From CAIZGX01 sp044239865 (GTDB taxonomy: Bacteria; Bacteroidota; Bacteroidia; Flavobacteriales_D; Sanyastnellaceae): 64,000 nucleotides of DNA. Within the stretch, counting starts at the first letter, position 1; each line of letters begins with the position of its first letter. The stretch is taken from NCBI GenBank assembly GCA_044239865.1, contig JBIIAO010000002.1:62001-126000 (forward strand), read 5' to 3'. Positions 17,728-26,143 of this stretch are shown in pieces. Under the pieces are notes generated by a model that was given only the letters and a program-made list of their open reading frames with translations, was not told the DNA's origin and searched no databases. A program made the translations under genes and the position numbers.

Positions 17728-19611
17728 TTAAGGCTTCTTATGCATCACATGAACATAACCCTCTCTGCTAATTCCGTCTGAACGATTGAACACCCAGAAA
17801 TACACGCCATCTTCAGCATCTGTAGCGTCCCAAGGAGTAAGATTGCTGTAGTTCAACGATTCGTAGATTAACGTTCCCCAACGGTTATAAATTCGAACTT
17901 GGCTGTTTGGGAAACTTTCAAGCCCCTGAATTCTGAAAAACTCGTTATCGTAATCATCTTCATTGACAAGCAATAAGTTTGGCTCATGGGTGTCACAAAC
18001 AGCAATTATAAATGGAATAATGCCCTGCTGATTGCATGCGTCTGTCACTATAACGTCAGAAGCGTCATCTGCTATTCCGGTAATCGTATTCGTTTGTGGG
18101 TTTAATATCATTGTCAACGCATCGTATTGATAAACGTAGGGTTGTAATCCGCCATAAACCAACAATTCCGATTCAATTCCTGCGCATAAATCTTGAGCTG
18201 CAGCAAATCCAAAGACGGGCGGTTCTGTTATTGTGAAGTCATCTGTAAACGAAGAACCACAATAATCAGAGAATGTGTATGAATACGTTCCAGCCGATCC
18301 TTGCGTAAAGGTTTGAGTGGGTCCAGCCTGCCCATTCGACCAAGAATAGATGTATGGAGGCCAGCCACCCTGCGATCCCGGATCAACGATTAATGAAGTT
18401 CCTGGGCAAAGCAAAGTATCTTCGGTTGGAGCAACAAACATACCCGCATAATCGAGTAAGTCCAACGAAGCGCTCACTGAAACAGAGTCACAAGCGCCTT
18501 CACACAAATAGCTGCAGCTAATGGTAATTGTTTCCGTACCCTCAAAAATATTATCTGGAATGGTTATAATATCGATGACAAAACTTGTATCAGCAACTAC
18601 AAATTGTGTGACACCATTGGTGTGGTAATCCTCTAAATAAGTTGCAGTTCCTCCAAAAATTAGATTCACCGTATCCCCTTGAGCTAAACAATCCGGGAAG
18701 TTGAATGTAATTTGTCCGTTTACGCAACCTTCCAAAACTGAATTCGGAGGAAGGTTCGGAGCTGGATTTACTACACTAGAAGAAATTCCTGCATTATCTG
18801 TTCCTGTGGTAAATGACCCAGCTTCAATAATTACGTCTGACTTCAACGCTTGATCAGATCCGTTTGCAATCGCTAAACGAATGTGATACGTTTCACCGCA
18901 AGTCAAATCGTATTGAGCAGCAAGTTTCACCGTAAATCCATTCAAGCCTATAGGAATGCTATTGGCTCCATTGTCAATGTAATAAGGAGCGTTTATCACA
19001 TTGTTAACCGAACTAATGGTTATTGGCAAAGGTGGTGCCGACTCAGGAACAATGGCAATATTCACCGACCCACCCGGAAAAGCTGCTGGGCTTGCATATG
19101 AACCCGTGATTCCAGGACCGCTTAAGAAGAATGCAAACACGTCATTGAATTGACTATTCACCCATTGCAAATATTCATCTGATCCGAAAATATAATTGAA
19201 ATTCAAACTATCTCCTACTGCTATGAAATCAAATTCAAGCGAAGCAATGTTGTTGACTGAACCAACGGTGAAAAATTGACCTATCAACGGAGGAACAGAA
19301 TTCGCTACTGCTAATAAGTCTGGGTCACCGGCGATATTGGGTGTTAGGAATGTCCCGAAAAAATTGGGGACAACTTCTTGCACATCAGAGCAACCTATTA
19401 CAATACCCTCAGTAATTTGAAAGTTAGGATCTGTATTGCCGGTCATCTGACCCAATTGTAACGGCAACCCGTTGAACACAGCATTTGAATAGGTAACCCC
19501 AGGACCCAACAGTGATTGAACCGCCTGATCTGCCGTCACGTAGGTCACGGCAATTTGCGAACTCACGAATTGACTAATTAATACACCAAATACAAATAGT
19601 ATTTTTTTCAT
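17728..19611 (-). CDS. Secreted choice-of-anchor-L protein with T9SS type B sorting domain (paralogue)
   Basis: A 627-residue paralogue of the preceding gene with the same domain order: signal peptide (MKKILFVFGVLISQFVSS), choice-of-anchor L domain with LNFNYIFGSDEYLQW and DVFAFFLSGPGI, Ig-like modules, and a CHU_C type B T9SS domain. The last 19 residues (NRSDGISREGYVHVMHKKP) are identical to those of the paralogue, while the N-terminal domains have diverged. This indicates tandem duplication followed by divergence of the exposed part. It has its own upstream -7 box and a terminator downstream. Confidence 0.9.
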   Translation of the reverse strand: MKKILFVFGVLISQFVSSQIAVTYVTADQAVQSLLGPGVTYSNAVFNGLPLQLGQMTGNTDPNFQITEGIVIGCSDVQEVVPNFFGTFLTPNIAGDPDLLAVANSVPPLIGQFFTVGSVNNIASLEFDFIAVGDSLNFNYIFGSDEYLQWVNSQFNDVFAFFLSGPGITGSYASPAAFPGGSVNIAIVPESAPPLPITISSVNNVINAPYYIDNGANSIPIGLNGFTVKLAAQYDLTCGETYHIRLAIANGSDQALKSDVIIEAGSFTTGTDNAGISSSVVNPAPNLPPNSVLEGCVNGQITFNFPDCLAQGDTVNLIFGGTATYLEDYHTNGVTQFVVADTSFVIDIITIPDNIFEGTETITISCSYLCEGACDSVSVSASLDLLDYAGMFVAPTEDTLLCPGTSLIVDPGSQGGWPPYIYSWSNGQAGPTQTFTQGSAGTYSYTFSDYCGSSFTDDFTITEPPVFGFAAAQDLCAGIESELLVYGGLQPYVYQYDALTMILNPQTNTITGIADDASDVIVTDACNQQGIIPFIIAVCDTHEPNLLLVNEDDYDNEFFRIQGLESFPNSQVRIYNRWGTLIYESLNYSNLTPWDATDAEDGVYFWVFNRSDGISREGYVHVMHKKP

Positions 19612-19678
19612 TCCAATAAAGATTTCTTTCCAATGACCACATACAGGTATGTGAAGTTGCCTCGGTAGGTTTATTCTT

Positions 19679-19686
19679 CAAATATA
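19679..19686 (-). promoter_or_regulatory. -7 box TATATTTG of the choice-of-anchor-L gene
   Basis: A full TAnnTTTG match on the minus strand, 67 bases before the ATG at 19611, so this transcript would have a real leader. It lies back to back with the plus-strand -7 box of the ABC ATPase gene (19699-19706), giving a divergent promoter pair. Confidence 0.45.
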
Positions 19687-19698
19687 ACAAATCCTAGT

Positions 19699-19706
19699 TA
19701 GTTTTG
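19699..19706 (+). promoter_or_regulatory. -7 box TAGTTTTG, 4 bases before the ABC ATPase start
   Basis: A full TAnnTTTG match separated from the ATG at 19711 only by CCGC. No TTG lies at the usual -33 distance. Confidence 0.5.
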
Positions 19707-19710
19707 CCGC

Positions 19711-20397
19711 ATGCACGAAGTCATTCGAATTGAAAATCTTACCCGGTTCTACACCATTGGTGAAGAGACCGTGCGTGCGCTCAATGGAATTAATCTTAGC
19801 ATTGAAAAAAATGAGTACGTAGCGCTAATGGGGCCGTCAGGCTCCGGCAAGTCCACGCTCATGAACATTATAGGCTGTTTAGACACGCCCACTTCCGGAG
19901 AGTATTATTTGAATGGACCAAACGTTGCTCAACTTTCAGACAGCGAATTGGCAGCCATTCGAAACAAAGAAATTGGCTTTGTCTTTCAAACATTTAACCT
20001 ACTTCCGCGACTAACAGCTCTGCAAAATGTGGCTCTTCCCCTAGTCTACGCTGGCATTCCTGAAGCCGAACGATTAAAGAAAGCCAAAGAGGTCTTGGAA
20101 CAAGTGGGACTAGGCGATCGAATAAAACACAGACCGAACGAACTATCAGGCGGACAGCGTCAGCGCGTTGCTGTAGCAAGGGCACTTGTAAATCACCCTT
20201 CAATTATTTTGGCCGACGAACCCACGGGAAACCTCGACACCAAAACAAGCGAAGAGATTATGCAGTTGTTAGACATTATTCATCAAGCCGGGAACACCAT
20301 AGTTTTGGTCACGCATGAGGAGGACATTGCCCTTCGTGCGAAACGTGTGGTTCGTATGCGCGACGGAATTATTGAAAGCGACCAAGCCCAAGTATAA
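19711..20397 (+). CDS. ABC transporter ATPase, MacB/LolD type
   Basis: A 228-residue ATPase of the MacB/LolD/FtsE group. It has the Walker A GPSGSGKST, the group-specific NIIGCLDTPTSG, Q-loop FVFQTFNLLP, signature LSGGQRQR, Walker B IILADEPTGNLD and the switch His in VTHEED. It would power a MacB-type permease in moving lipoproteins, peptides or small molecules outward. No permease is adjacent. A MacB-type permease without its own ATPase gene lies at 60768-62021 in this window and is a plausible partner (inference only). Confidence 0.9.
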   Translation: MHEVIRIENLTRFYTIGEETVRALNGINLSIEKNEYVALMGPSGSGKSTLMNIIGCLDTPTSGEYYLNGPNVAQLSDSELAAIRNKEIGFVFQTFNLLPRLTALQNVALPLVYAGIPEAERLKKAKEVLEQVGLGDRIKHRPNELSGGQRQRVAVARALVNHPSIILADEPTGNLDTKTSEEIMQLLDIIHQAGNTIVLVTHEEDIALRAKRVVRMRDGIIESDQAQV

Positions 20398-20409
20398 CCT
20401 CTCGTGGCG

Positions 20410-20417
20410 TATATTTG
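20410..20417 (+). promoter_or_regulatory. -7 box TATATTTG upstream of asnS
   Basis: A full TAnnTTTG match, 17 bases before the asnS ATG at 20435. It supports the shorter asnS start, because the longer open frame would begin inside the upstream ATPase gene. Confidence 0.45.
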
Positions 20418-20434
20418 CCACTCATTTTTTTACC

Positions 20435-21856
20435 ATGAACATCAAAGAAATAATTTCTTCACTTCCAATAGGAACATCCATTCAACTCAACGGTTGGGTG
20501 CGCACTTTTCGCAACGAGCAATTCATTGCCTTGAACGACGGTTCTTGCATTTCTAATTTGCAAGTGGTTGTGAATGCAGATTCTCTCTCGGAAGAAGACA
20601 GTAAGCGCATTCACACCGGCGCTTGTATTTCCGTTTACGGGACGCTGACAGAGAGTTTAGGTAAAGGCCAAGCGATAGAACTTACCGCTTCGAAAGTTGA
20701 AATCTTGGGTGAAAGCAATCCGAACGAATTCCCCATTCAAATGAAAAAACATTCATTGGAATTCCTTCGTGAAAAGGCTCACCTTCGTTTCAGAACATCA
20801 ACATTCAGCGCGGTGTTCAGACTTCGTCATCAATTGTCTTTTGCCATTCATAATTATTTCAATCAAAACGGATTTTTTAACATTCACGCGCCTATCATCA
20901 CCGGTAGCGATGCTGAAGGTGCGGGGGAAATGTTTACCGTTTCCAACTTCGATTTAGAAAACCCCCCGCGTATGGAAGACGGAACTATTGATTTCGGGGA
21001 AGACTTTTTCGGAAAGCACACGCACTTAACTGTAAGCGGACAGCTTGAAGCAGAATTAGCTGCACTGGCACTTGGAAAAGTATATACCTTCGGACCAACC
21101 TTCCGTGCAGAAAACAGCAACACCAGCAGACACCTTGCAGAGTTCTGGATGATAGAACCGGAAGTTGCATTCAACGACTTGGCTGCTAACGCAGATTTGG
21201 CTGAAGACTTTTTGAAGTATTGCATTCGTTATGTGTTGGAAAACGGCAAAGAAGATTTACTTTTCCTTCAAGAACGAGAAGCAACTGAAGACAAACAGAA
21301 ACCTACAGAAGAGCGTCAAACCGCTCCACTCATCGAGCGTTTGGAGTTCGTTGCGAACAACACCTTCGAGCGCATCACATACACCGAAGCCATAGACATT
21401 CTCTTGAATTCGAGTCACTACAAAAAGAAGAAATTCAAATACCCTATTGAATGGGGAATTGATCTTCAAAGTGAGCATGAACGATTTTTGGTTGAAAAGC
21501 ATTTTCAAAAACCAGTCATTCTAACCAACTACCCTGCTGGCATTAAAGCATTTTATATGCGTATGAATGAAGACCAAAACACCGTTGCTGCTATGGATAT
21601 TTTGGTTCCAGGAATTGGTGAAATTATAGGTGGAAGTCAACGTGAAGAACGCTATGACATGCTTCTTGAAAAATGCAAGCAATTCAATATTCCGGAAGAA
21701 AGTATGTGGTGGTATTTGGAAACCCGCAAATTTGGGACGTGTAAGCATGCCGGATTTGGATTGGGCTTCGAAAGATTGGTGATGTATGTAACAGGAATGA
21801 CGAACATTCGCGACGTTATACCTTTCCCTCGCACCCCGAAAAACGCAGAATTCTAA
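20435..21856 (+). CDS. asnS: Asparaginyl-tRNA synthetase
   Basis: AsnRS charges tRNA-Asn. The protein has 473 residues from the ATG at 20435, normal for the family. The longer frame from 20315 overlaps the ABC ATPase gene and adds 40 unrelated residues, so it is rejected. An N-terminal OB-fold anticodon-binding domain starts with IQLNGWVRTFRNEQFIALND. Class II motif 2 is seen in FRAENSNTSRHLAEFWMIE and motif 3 in GFGLGFERLVMYVTG. Its stop is nine bases from the end of the convergent BNR-repeat gene. Confidence 0.96.
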   Translation: MNIKEIISSLPIGTSIQLNGWVRTFRNEQFIALNDGSCISNLQVVVNADSLSEEDSKRIHTGACISVYGTLTESLGKGQAIELTASKVEILGESNPNEFPIQMKKHSLEFLREKAHLRFRTSTFSAVFRLRHQLSFAIHNYFNQNGFFNIHAPIITGSDAEGAGEMFTVSNFDLENPPRMEDGTIDFGEDFFGKHTHLTVSGQLEAELAALALGKVYTFGPTFRAENSNTSRHLAEFWMIEPEVAFNDLAANADLAEDFLKYCIRYVLENGKEDLLFLQEREATEDKQKPTEERQTAPLIERLEFVANNTFERITYTEAIDILLNSSHYKKKKFKYPIEWGIDLQSEHERFLVEKHFQKPVILTNYPAGIKAFYMRMNEDQNTVAAMDILVPGIGEIIGGSQREERYDMLLEKCKQFNIPEESMWWYLETRKFGTCKHAGFGLGFERLVMYVTGMTNIRDVIPFPRTPKNAEF

Positions 21857-21865
21857 ATTGAAATT

Positions 21866-23167
21866 TTACTTCTGAATTAGCGCTATCCAGACCGAAGTCT
21901 TGTAGTTATCAATGCGCGTCCATATTGGACGAACGACACCGTTCACCGCTGAAATATTATTATAGTCTCCAAGAAATACACTTGCATTCGACTCGAAGGG
22001 CTTTTCGCTAATGCGCTCGTTGGTCCAGGTTTTACCTCCATCGTTTGATGACGCTAAATAAACATCAGTGTTGAAATCGGCATGGTTTCTTCTGTCGTAA
22101 AACACAGCATACAAATTTCCAGTTACCGCATCAACTGTCATCCAAGGAAAAAACTGATGCGTGTTCGTTTTATCGTTGTTCACGCGAACCGCCTCCGTCC
22201 AATGATCACCTCCGTCTGTAGACGAAGAAACAAACACATCAACGTCGCCGTTGCGTTCATCGCTCCAACACAAATACAGATTACCTCTGTTCGGTCCTTG
22301 ACTTAAATCGCTCAATAGAATTGGCATACCGTTAGCGCGATAAACCCCAGGAATATCTTGATTCCAACCGCCTGGAATTGACATAGCAACTTTCGATTTC
22401 GGCATCCAAGTATTTCCGCCATCCAATGATTTGTTGAAGTAGATATTCTCTTGGTGCGCCCAAGCTACATAAACTTCGTTGTTCAGTCCTGCAGCCGGAA
22501 CAGCTCCTTCAACGGTACTATCATCATCCAAACACCCACCTTCAACATCGCTAATGGTTATGGGTTTAGAGAAACTCTGTTCCCCTTTTTTTCCCTTTGA
22601 AAAAAGAATTCTCGAATGATCATTCGGTTCGAAGCTCTCGTACTTATCAAATTCTGTCCAAGTCACGAAAATTTCACTGCCGTCTTTTGAAGTGGTTGCC
22701 CATTGTTTGTCCTGATCTTTCGGCGCGTTTGTTCCAATGGCAATTCCATCGGTCCAGCATTTTTTCTTACATGAAAATTTCTTTTCTTGTAGTTCCTGAA
22801 TGACGATAGATTCAAGTAGACGTGAACTATTCCACCCTTTATTGTCTGGATCACCTAAATGTAGGAAATAGAAATCACCTGTTGGAGAAGCGACAATTGT
22901 TGGATCTCCGTAAACTCCATGCGAAGACTTCAACACATCGTGATCCCAAGTAATTCCTCCGTCAATGCTTTTGTAGACATTGTTCAATATTGAACCTGCT
23001 ACCATTCGCTTCGGATTAGTCGGATCTATCGCAATGCTGGGTTCGCAAGGTTCGTAGGGGGAAAAAACTCCTTTTTCCGATTTGAGTTCAATATTCTTGT
23101 AATCGGTTTGTGCAAAAGCACAAATACTTGCGATACAACTAAAACTTAGAATGAAATTTTTGAGCAT
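21866..23167 (-). CDS. Secreted BNR/Asp-box repeat protein (sialidase-like propeller)
   Basis: About 433 residues from the ATG at 23167 (the TTG at 23179 is less likely), with a signal peptide MLKNFILSFSCIASICAFA. At least four Asp boxes of the form S-x-D-x-G-x-x-W are present (SIDGGITW, SLDGGNTW, STDGGDHW, SNDGGKTW), giving a sialidase-type beta-propeller. The Arg-Ile-Pro motif and clear catalytic Tyr/Glu context of true sialidases were not seen, so exo-sialidase activity should not be assumed. No T9SS sorting domain is present, which suggests a periplasmic location. The start lies inside the 3' end of hemB (29-base overlap). Confidence 0.75.
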   Translation of the reverse strand: MLKNFILSFSCIASICAFAQTDYKNIELKSEKGVFSPYEPCEPSIAIDPTNPKRMVAGSILNNVYKSIDGGITWDHDVLKSSHGVYGDPTIVASPTGDFYFLHLGDPDNKGWNSSRLLESIVIQELQEKKFSCKKKCWTDGIAIGTNAPKDQDKQWATTSKDGSEIFVTWTEFDKYESFEPNDHSRILFSKGKKGEQSFSKPITISDVEGGCLDDDSTVEGAVPAAGLNNEVYVAWAHQENIYFNKSLDGGNTWMPKSKVAMSIPGGWNQDIPGVYRANGMPILLSDLSQGPNRGNLYLCWSDERNGDVDVFVSSSTDGGDHWTEAVRVNNDKTNTHQFFPWMTVDAVTGNLYAVFYDRRNHADFNTDVYLASSNDGGKTWTNERISEKPFESNASVFLGDYNNISAVNGVVRPIWTRIDNYKTSVWIALIQK

Positions 23168-24116
23168 ATTCTTTGGCAAAATAAGTTAGAATAACATTAG
23201 CGCCAGCACGTGCAATGCTCGTAAGCATTTCAGGCATGGCTTTATTGTAATCTATCCATCCTCTTTCAGCAGCCGCTTTCAACATGGCGTATTCACCGCT
23301 TACATTATATGCAGCAATGGGCAAGGAAGAATAATCACTCAAATCACGAATCACATCTAAATAACACAACGCTGGTTTCACCATCAAATAATCTGCACCT
23401 TCTTCTTCATCCAATTCTGCTTCACGCAAAGCTTCCTTACGGTTAGCATAATCCATTTGATACGTCTTCTTATCTCCACTCTTCGGAGCACTGTCTAAAG
23501 CCTCTCTAAACGGCCCGTAAAATGCACTCGCATATTTCGCGGTATATGCCATTATTCCCACATTCTCAAAACCCTGATTGTCAAGCGCATCGCGGATTTC
23601 ACCAACACGTCCATCCATCATATCGCTCGGACCTATGATATCGAATCCAGCTTCAGCCTGAGCAACAGCCATGGCTGAAAGAATAGGTAATGTCTCGTCG
23701 TTTACAATCTGATTGTTAATGACCAACCCGTCGTGACCATCTGAACTGTATGGATCCATGGCGACATCTGAAATAAATACCGCCTCAGGAAAACGCTTCT
23801 TCAACTCGCGAACTGCTGTCAAATAAAAATTAGAAGCGTCTAACGAATAAGTCGCATACTTGTCTTTGTATTTCTCATCAACAGCCGGGAACAAAATAAA
23901 ATTCGTTACCCCCACATTCATGCACTCATCCACTTCAACCATTAATTTTTCCAACCCAAATCTGGAAATACCTGGCATACTAAGTATTGGCTGAAAAGCA
24001 TTTCTGTCTTCCAACAGAAATAGCGGATACACCAATTGTTCGAGAGACAATCGTGTTTCGCGAACCATTCCACGGACGGAAGCGTTTGCTCTATTTCTTC
24101 TGGGACGAATGCGCAT
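23139..24116 (-). CDS. hemB: Delta-aminolevulinic acid dehydratase (porphobilinogen synthase)
   Basis: HemB condenses two molecules of 5-aminolevulinate to porphobilinogen in heme synthesis. The 325-residue protein has the Schiff-base Lys247 in YLMVKPALCY and the second active-site Lys194 in AYTAKYASAFYGPF. The metal loop at 117-130 reads DVAMDPYSSDGHDG: Asp replaces the Cys ligands of zinc-type enzymes, so this is the Mg-type, zinc-independent form. The start overlaps the lipoprotein stop by one base (TAATG) and the 3' end overlaps the next gene by 29 bases, so it is embedded in an operon. Confidence 0.96.
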   Translation of the reverse strand: MRIRPRRNRANASVRGMVRETRLSLEQLVYPLFLLEDRNAFQPILSMPGISRFGLEKLMVEVDECMNVGVTNFILFPAVDEKYKDKYATYSLDASNFYLTAVRELKKRFPEAVFISDVAMDPYSSDGHDGLVINNQIVNDETLPILSAMAVAQAEAGFDIIGPSDMMDGRVGEIRDALDNQGFENVGIMAYTAKYASAFYGPFREALDSAPKSGDKKTYQMDYANRKEALREAELDEEEGADYLMVKPALCYLDVIRDLSDYSSLPIAAYNVSGEYAMLKAAAERGWIDYNKAMPEMLTSIARAGANVILTYFAKEYAQKFHSKF

Positions 24117-24553
24117 TATAACAATTCAGATTCTACTTGAGACTTTAGAACATTGAAAGCAGAATCCTGATCCTTTGCTAGTTTTAAAACTTGCTCGTCC
24201 TTCAATTCTTTGAAAAACGCATCGTCTTTTATGGTAGCTCCCTCCGGAATTTCTTTCAAATTCAATTTGTAATTCACCACTTCATCTTTCAACGTGTTTA
24301 TCATTGATACACGCTCCGACAATTCATTCACACGAAGAATTCCAGCGCTATCTAATGGATTTTGCGTCAATGCAGAAATTTCTTTTTCTGCAGCAGAAAT
24401 CTCCTTGTCTAAGTCTGAAACTAAAGCATTTTGCTTAGACAAAACGCCTAACTGGGTGGTGCGAGCTTGTTTCAAAATTTCCGTTTCAGAATCGAAACAA
24501 GCTGTTAAACCAATTGTCAAAGCAATTCCTAAAACTACACCTAACTTTTTCAT
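24116..24553 (-). CDS. Putative lipoprotein with coiled coil
   Basis: About 145 residues from the ATG at 24553; another ATG three codons upstream (24562) is equally possible and lies two bases from the yidD stop. A much longer frame runs through yidD in another phase and is rejected. The signal MKKLGVVLGIALTIGLTAC ends in a lipobox (GLTAC), so the mature protein should be lipidated at Cys. The rest is highly charged and helical, with heptad-like spacing around LVSDLDKEISAAEKEISAL, suggesting a coiled coil. I do not recognise a family. It sits between yidD and hemB in a tight operon. Confidence 0.7.
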   Translation of the reverse strand: MKKLGVVLGIALTIGLTACFDSETEILKQARTTQLGVLSKQNALVSDLDKEISAAEKEISALTQNPLDSAGILRVNELSERVSMINTLKDEVVNYKLNLKEIPEGATIKDDAFFKELKDEQVLKLAKDQDSAFNVLKSQVESELL

Positions 24554-24564
24554 ATTACTCATTA

Positions 24565-24813
24565 TTATTTTTTCTCGTTCAATTCCAGATTTTTCGGCAC
24601 CGGATCGTAGCCGCTTTTTCCCCAAGGGTGACAACTTAAAATTCGCTTTCCTCCTAAATAAATTCCTTTCACAACCCCCCATTCTTTAATGGCCTCTGTA
24701 GCATATGCGCTGCAAGTTGGCTGGTATCTGCAATTCGAACCTAACCATGGAGAAATAAACCCCTGATAAAATCGAATAGGTAAAATGAAAAGCAATCTCA
24801 AGAATCTAGACAA
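24565..24813 (-). CDS. yidD: Membrane protein insertion efficiency factor YidD
   Basis: An 82-residue protein with the family core GFISPWLGSNCRYQPTCSAY, including both conserved Cys residues, and the C-terminal RILSCHPWGKSGYDPVP. YidD helps YidC insert inner-membrane proteins and is attached to the membrane by an amphipathic N-terminus (FLRLLFILPIRFYQG). In many bacteria it lies in the rpmH-rnpA-yidC region; here it is between a HupE-like gene (12 bases upstream) and a lipoprotein gene. Confidence 0.95.
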   Translation of the reverse strand: MSRFLRLLFILPIRFYQGFISPWLGSNCRYQPTCSAYATEAIKEWGVVKGIYLGGKRILSCHPWGKSGYDPVPKNLELNEKK

Positions 24814-24825
24814 ATTTACTCGTAT

Positions 24826-25404
24826 TTAGTTCAAAGGAAAATTAATAACGGCTAAGAAAATCGAATAAAAAATTACAGGCACCAACAAAATTCGGGTAAC
24901 CATGTTGGCATGAATGCGCAAAAGGCGATTCAATGTGATTGAAATCAAGAGAATTCCTGAAATGCAAATCAGTTGTCCCAACTCTACCCCAATGTTAAAT
25001 CCAACTAACTTCCCAACCAAACTTTCTCCTTTCATTAGAGACATTTTCAACTCAGTTGAAACAGCCGAGCCGTGAATAAATCCGAATAGGGCGATAACCA
25101 AAACTGTTTTCCAAGGAAGTGTTGTCGTTTCAGTAGGTGAGATTAGTCGCTGAACTCCGCGGACAAGAATAGTCAGTGGTATTGCAAACTCAACCCACTT
25201 CATCGACAACATTGGCAAACCGAAAACCAATGCAACAGCCGCAAAAGCATGTCCCAATGTAAACCCGGTGATTGACCAAAGTAACATGCGACGGTCATTA
25301 AACGTAAGTCCGATAGCGAGCACCCATAAAAACAAGATGTGATCAATTGCACCCTTGTCTATAATATGAAATATTCCGTGCTGTATGTCCTCGAGAAGCG
25401 TCAT
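24826..25404 (-). CDS. HupE/UreJ-like membrane protein
   Basis: A 192-residue inner-membrane protein with about six to seven helices. The HupE/UreJ-type features are the first-helix GAIDHILFLWVLAIGL, then FTLGHAFAAVALVFG and GFIHGSAVSTEL, with His residues inside membrane segments. Related proteins move Ni or Co for hydrogenase and urease, but neither enzyme is encoded here, so the metal role is uncertain. It is 14 bases after the DUF4290 gene and 12 before yidD. Confidence 0.7.
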   Translation of the reverse strand: MTLLEDIQHGIFHIIDKGAIDHILFLWVLAIGLTFNDRRMLLWSITGFTLGHAFAAVALVFGLPMLSMKWVEFAIPLTILVRGVQRLISPTETTTLPWKTVLVIALFGFIHGSAVSTELKMSLMKGESLVGKLVGFNIGVELGQLICISGILLISITLNRLLRIHANMVTRILLVPVIFYSIFLAVINFPLN

Positions 25405-25418
25405 GAAAATTACACTTC

Positions 25419-26105
25419 TTAATATTTCTTCTTGAATTTCTTCTTCTTGTTGTTGTTGTTACGCTTTTTGTTGTTGCGGTAACTGTCTTCAACAAAATCG
25501 TTGTACTTCGACCCTTGGATGGTTTTCACTGCGTGAATCTCTTGTATATTCTCGACTGACAATTTTCCAGCACTCAAATATTTCAAGTCTTCTAAAATCA
25601 CATCGTCGGTAATTGTCGCACGATTCCAATTCAAAGCATTTTGCTTCATCAGCGTTGCAATTGAAATTGTAAAGTTCATGCGCTCTTCCCCTTCCTCCAT
25701 GGCCACACACTTATCAATCATCACCTCTACATATCTGCCATAGTGCCCAAATTTCACAATTTCCTGAGGGTAGGCAATACGATTTGGTTTAACAGCAAAC
25801 TGAGACGGTTCAGGTTTCGGATAGGGAGAATCTACATCTAAGCGAAAATCACTCATAATGTGCAAGTGATCCCAAAGCTTGTGATTGAAATCTTCCATGT
25901 CACGCAAGTAGGGAAACAACTGACCCATTACTGAAATAATAGCCTTGCAACAGCGCGCGCGCTCATCGCGGTCTTCAAGTGTTAGAGAGTACTGCACCAT
26001 CTTCTGAATATTTCTACCATATTCCGGTAAAGTAATTTCAGGACGTGCGCTATTCATCTCTAACGGCACAACAACATCTGGCTTCTGAAAGCGGTGGGGA
26101 TTCAT
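25419..26105 (-). CDS. DUF4290 domain protein
   Basis: A 228-residue cytoplasmic protein of the Bacteroidota-specific DUF4290 family, recognised by LPEYGRNIQKMVQYSLTL near the N-terminus and the mid-protein KFGHYGRYVEVMIDKC. The function is unknown. The last 20 or so residues are almost only Asn and Lys and should be disordered and able to bind nucleic acid or acidic partners. It lies 38 bases after the uvrD/pcrA-like helicase gene in the same operon, a linkage that may reflect a nucleic-acid role (inference). Confidence 0.85.
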   Translation of the reverse strand: MNPHRFQKPDVVVPLEMNSARPEITLPEYGRNIQKMVQYSLTLEDRDERARCCKAIISVMGQLFPYLRDMEDFNHKLWDHLHIMSDFRLDVDSPYPKPEPSQFAVKPNRIAYPQEIVKFGHYGRYVEVMIDKCVAMEEGEERMNFTISIATLMKQNALNWNRATITDDVILEDLKYLSAGKLSVENIQEIHAVKTIQGSKYNDFVEDSYRNNKKRNNNNKKKKFKKKY

Positions 26106-26143
26106 AATAAATTTAAATGAGGTCTAACAAATATACACTACAA

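Noticed and set aside
20315..20434. N-terminal extension of asnS by 40 residues
   Set aside because: It runs through the end of the upstream ATPase gene in another frame, and the OB-fold starts right after the ATG at 20435.
21866..23167. Annotation as exo-alpha-sialidase
   Set aside because: Only the Asp-box propeller repeats are visible; catalytic residues were not identified.
24563..24682. Longer start for the lipoprotein gene running through yidD
   Set aside because: The extension is yidD sequence in another frame and would destroy the lipoprotein signal.
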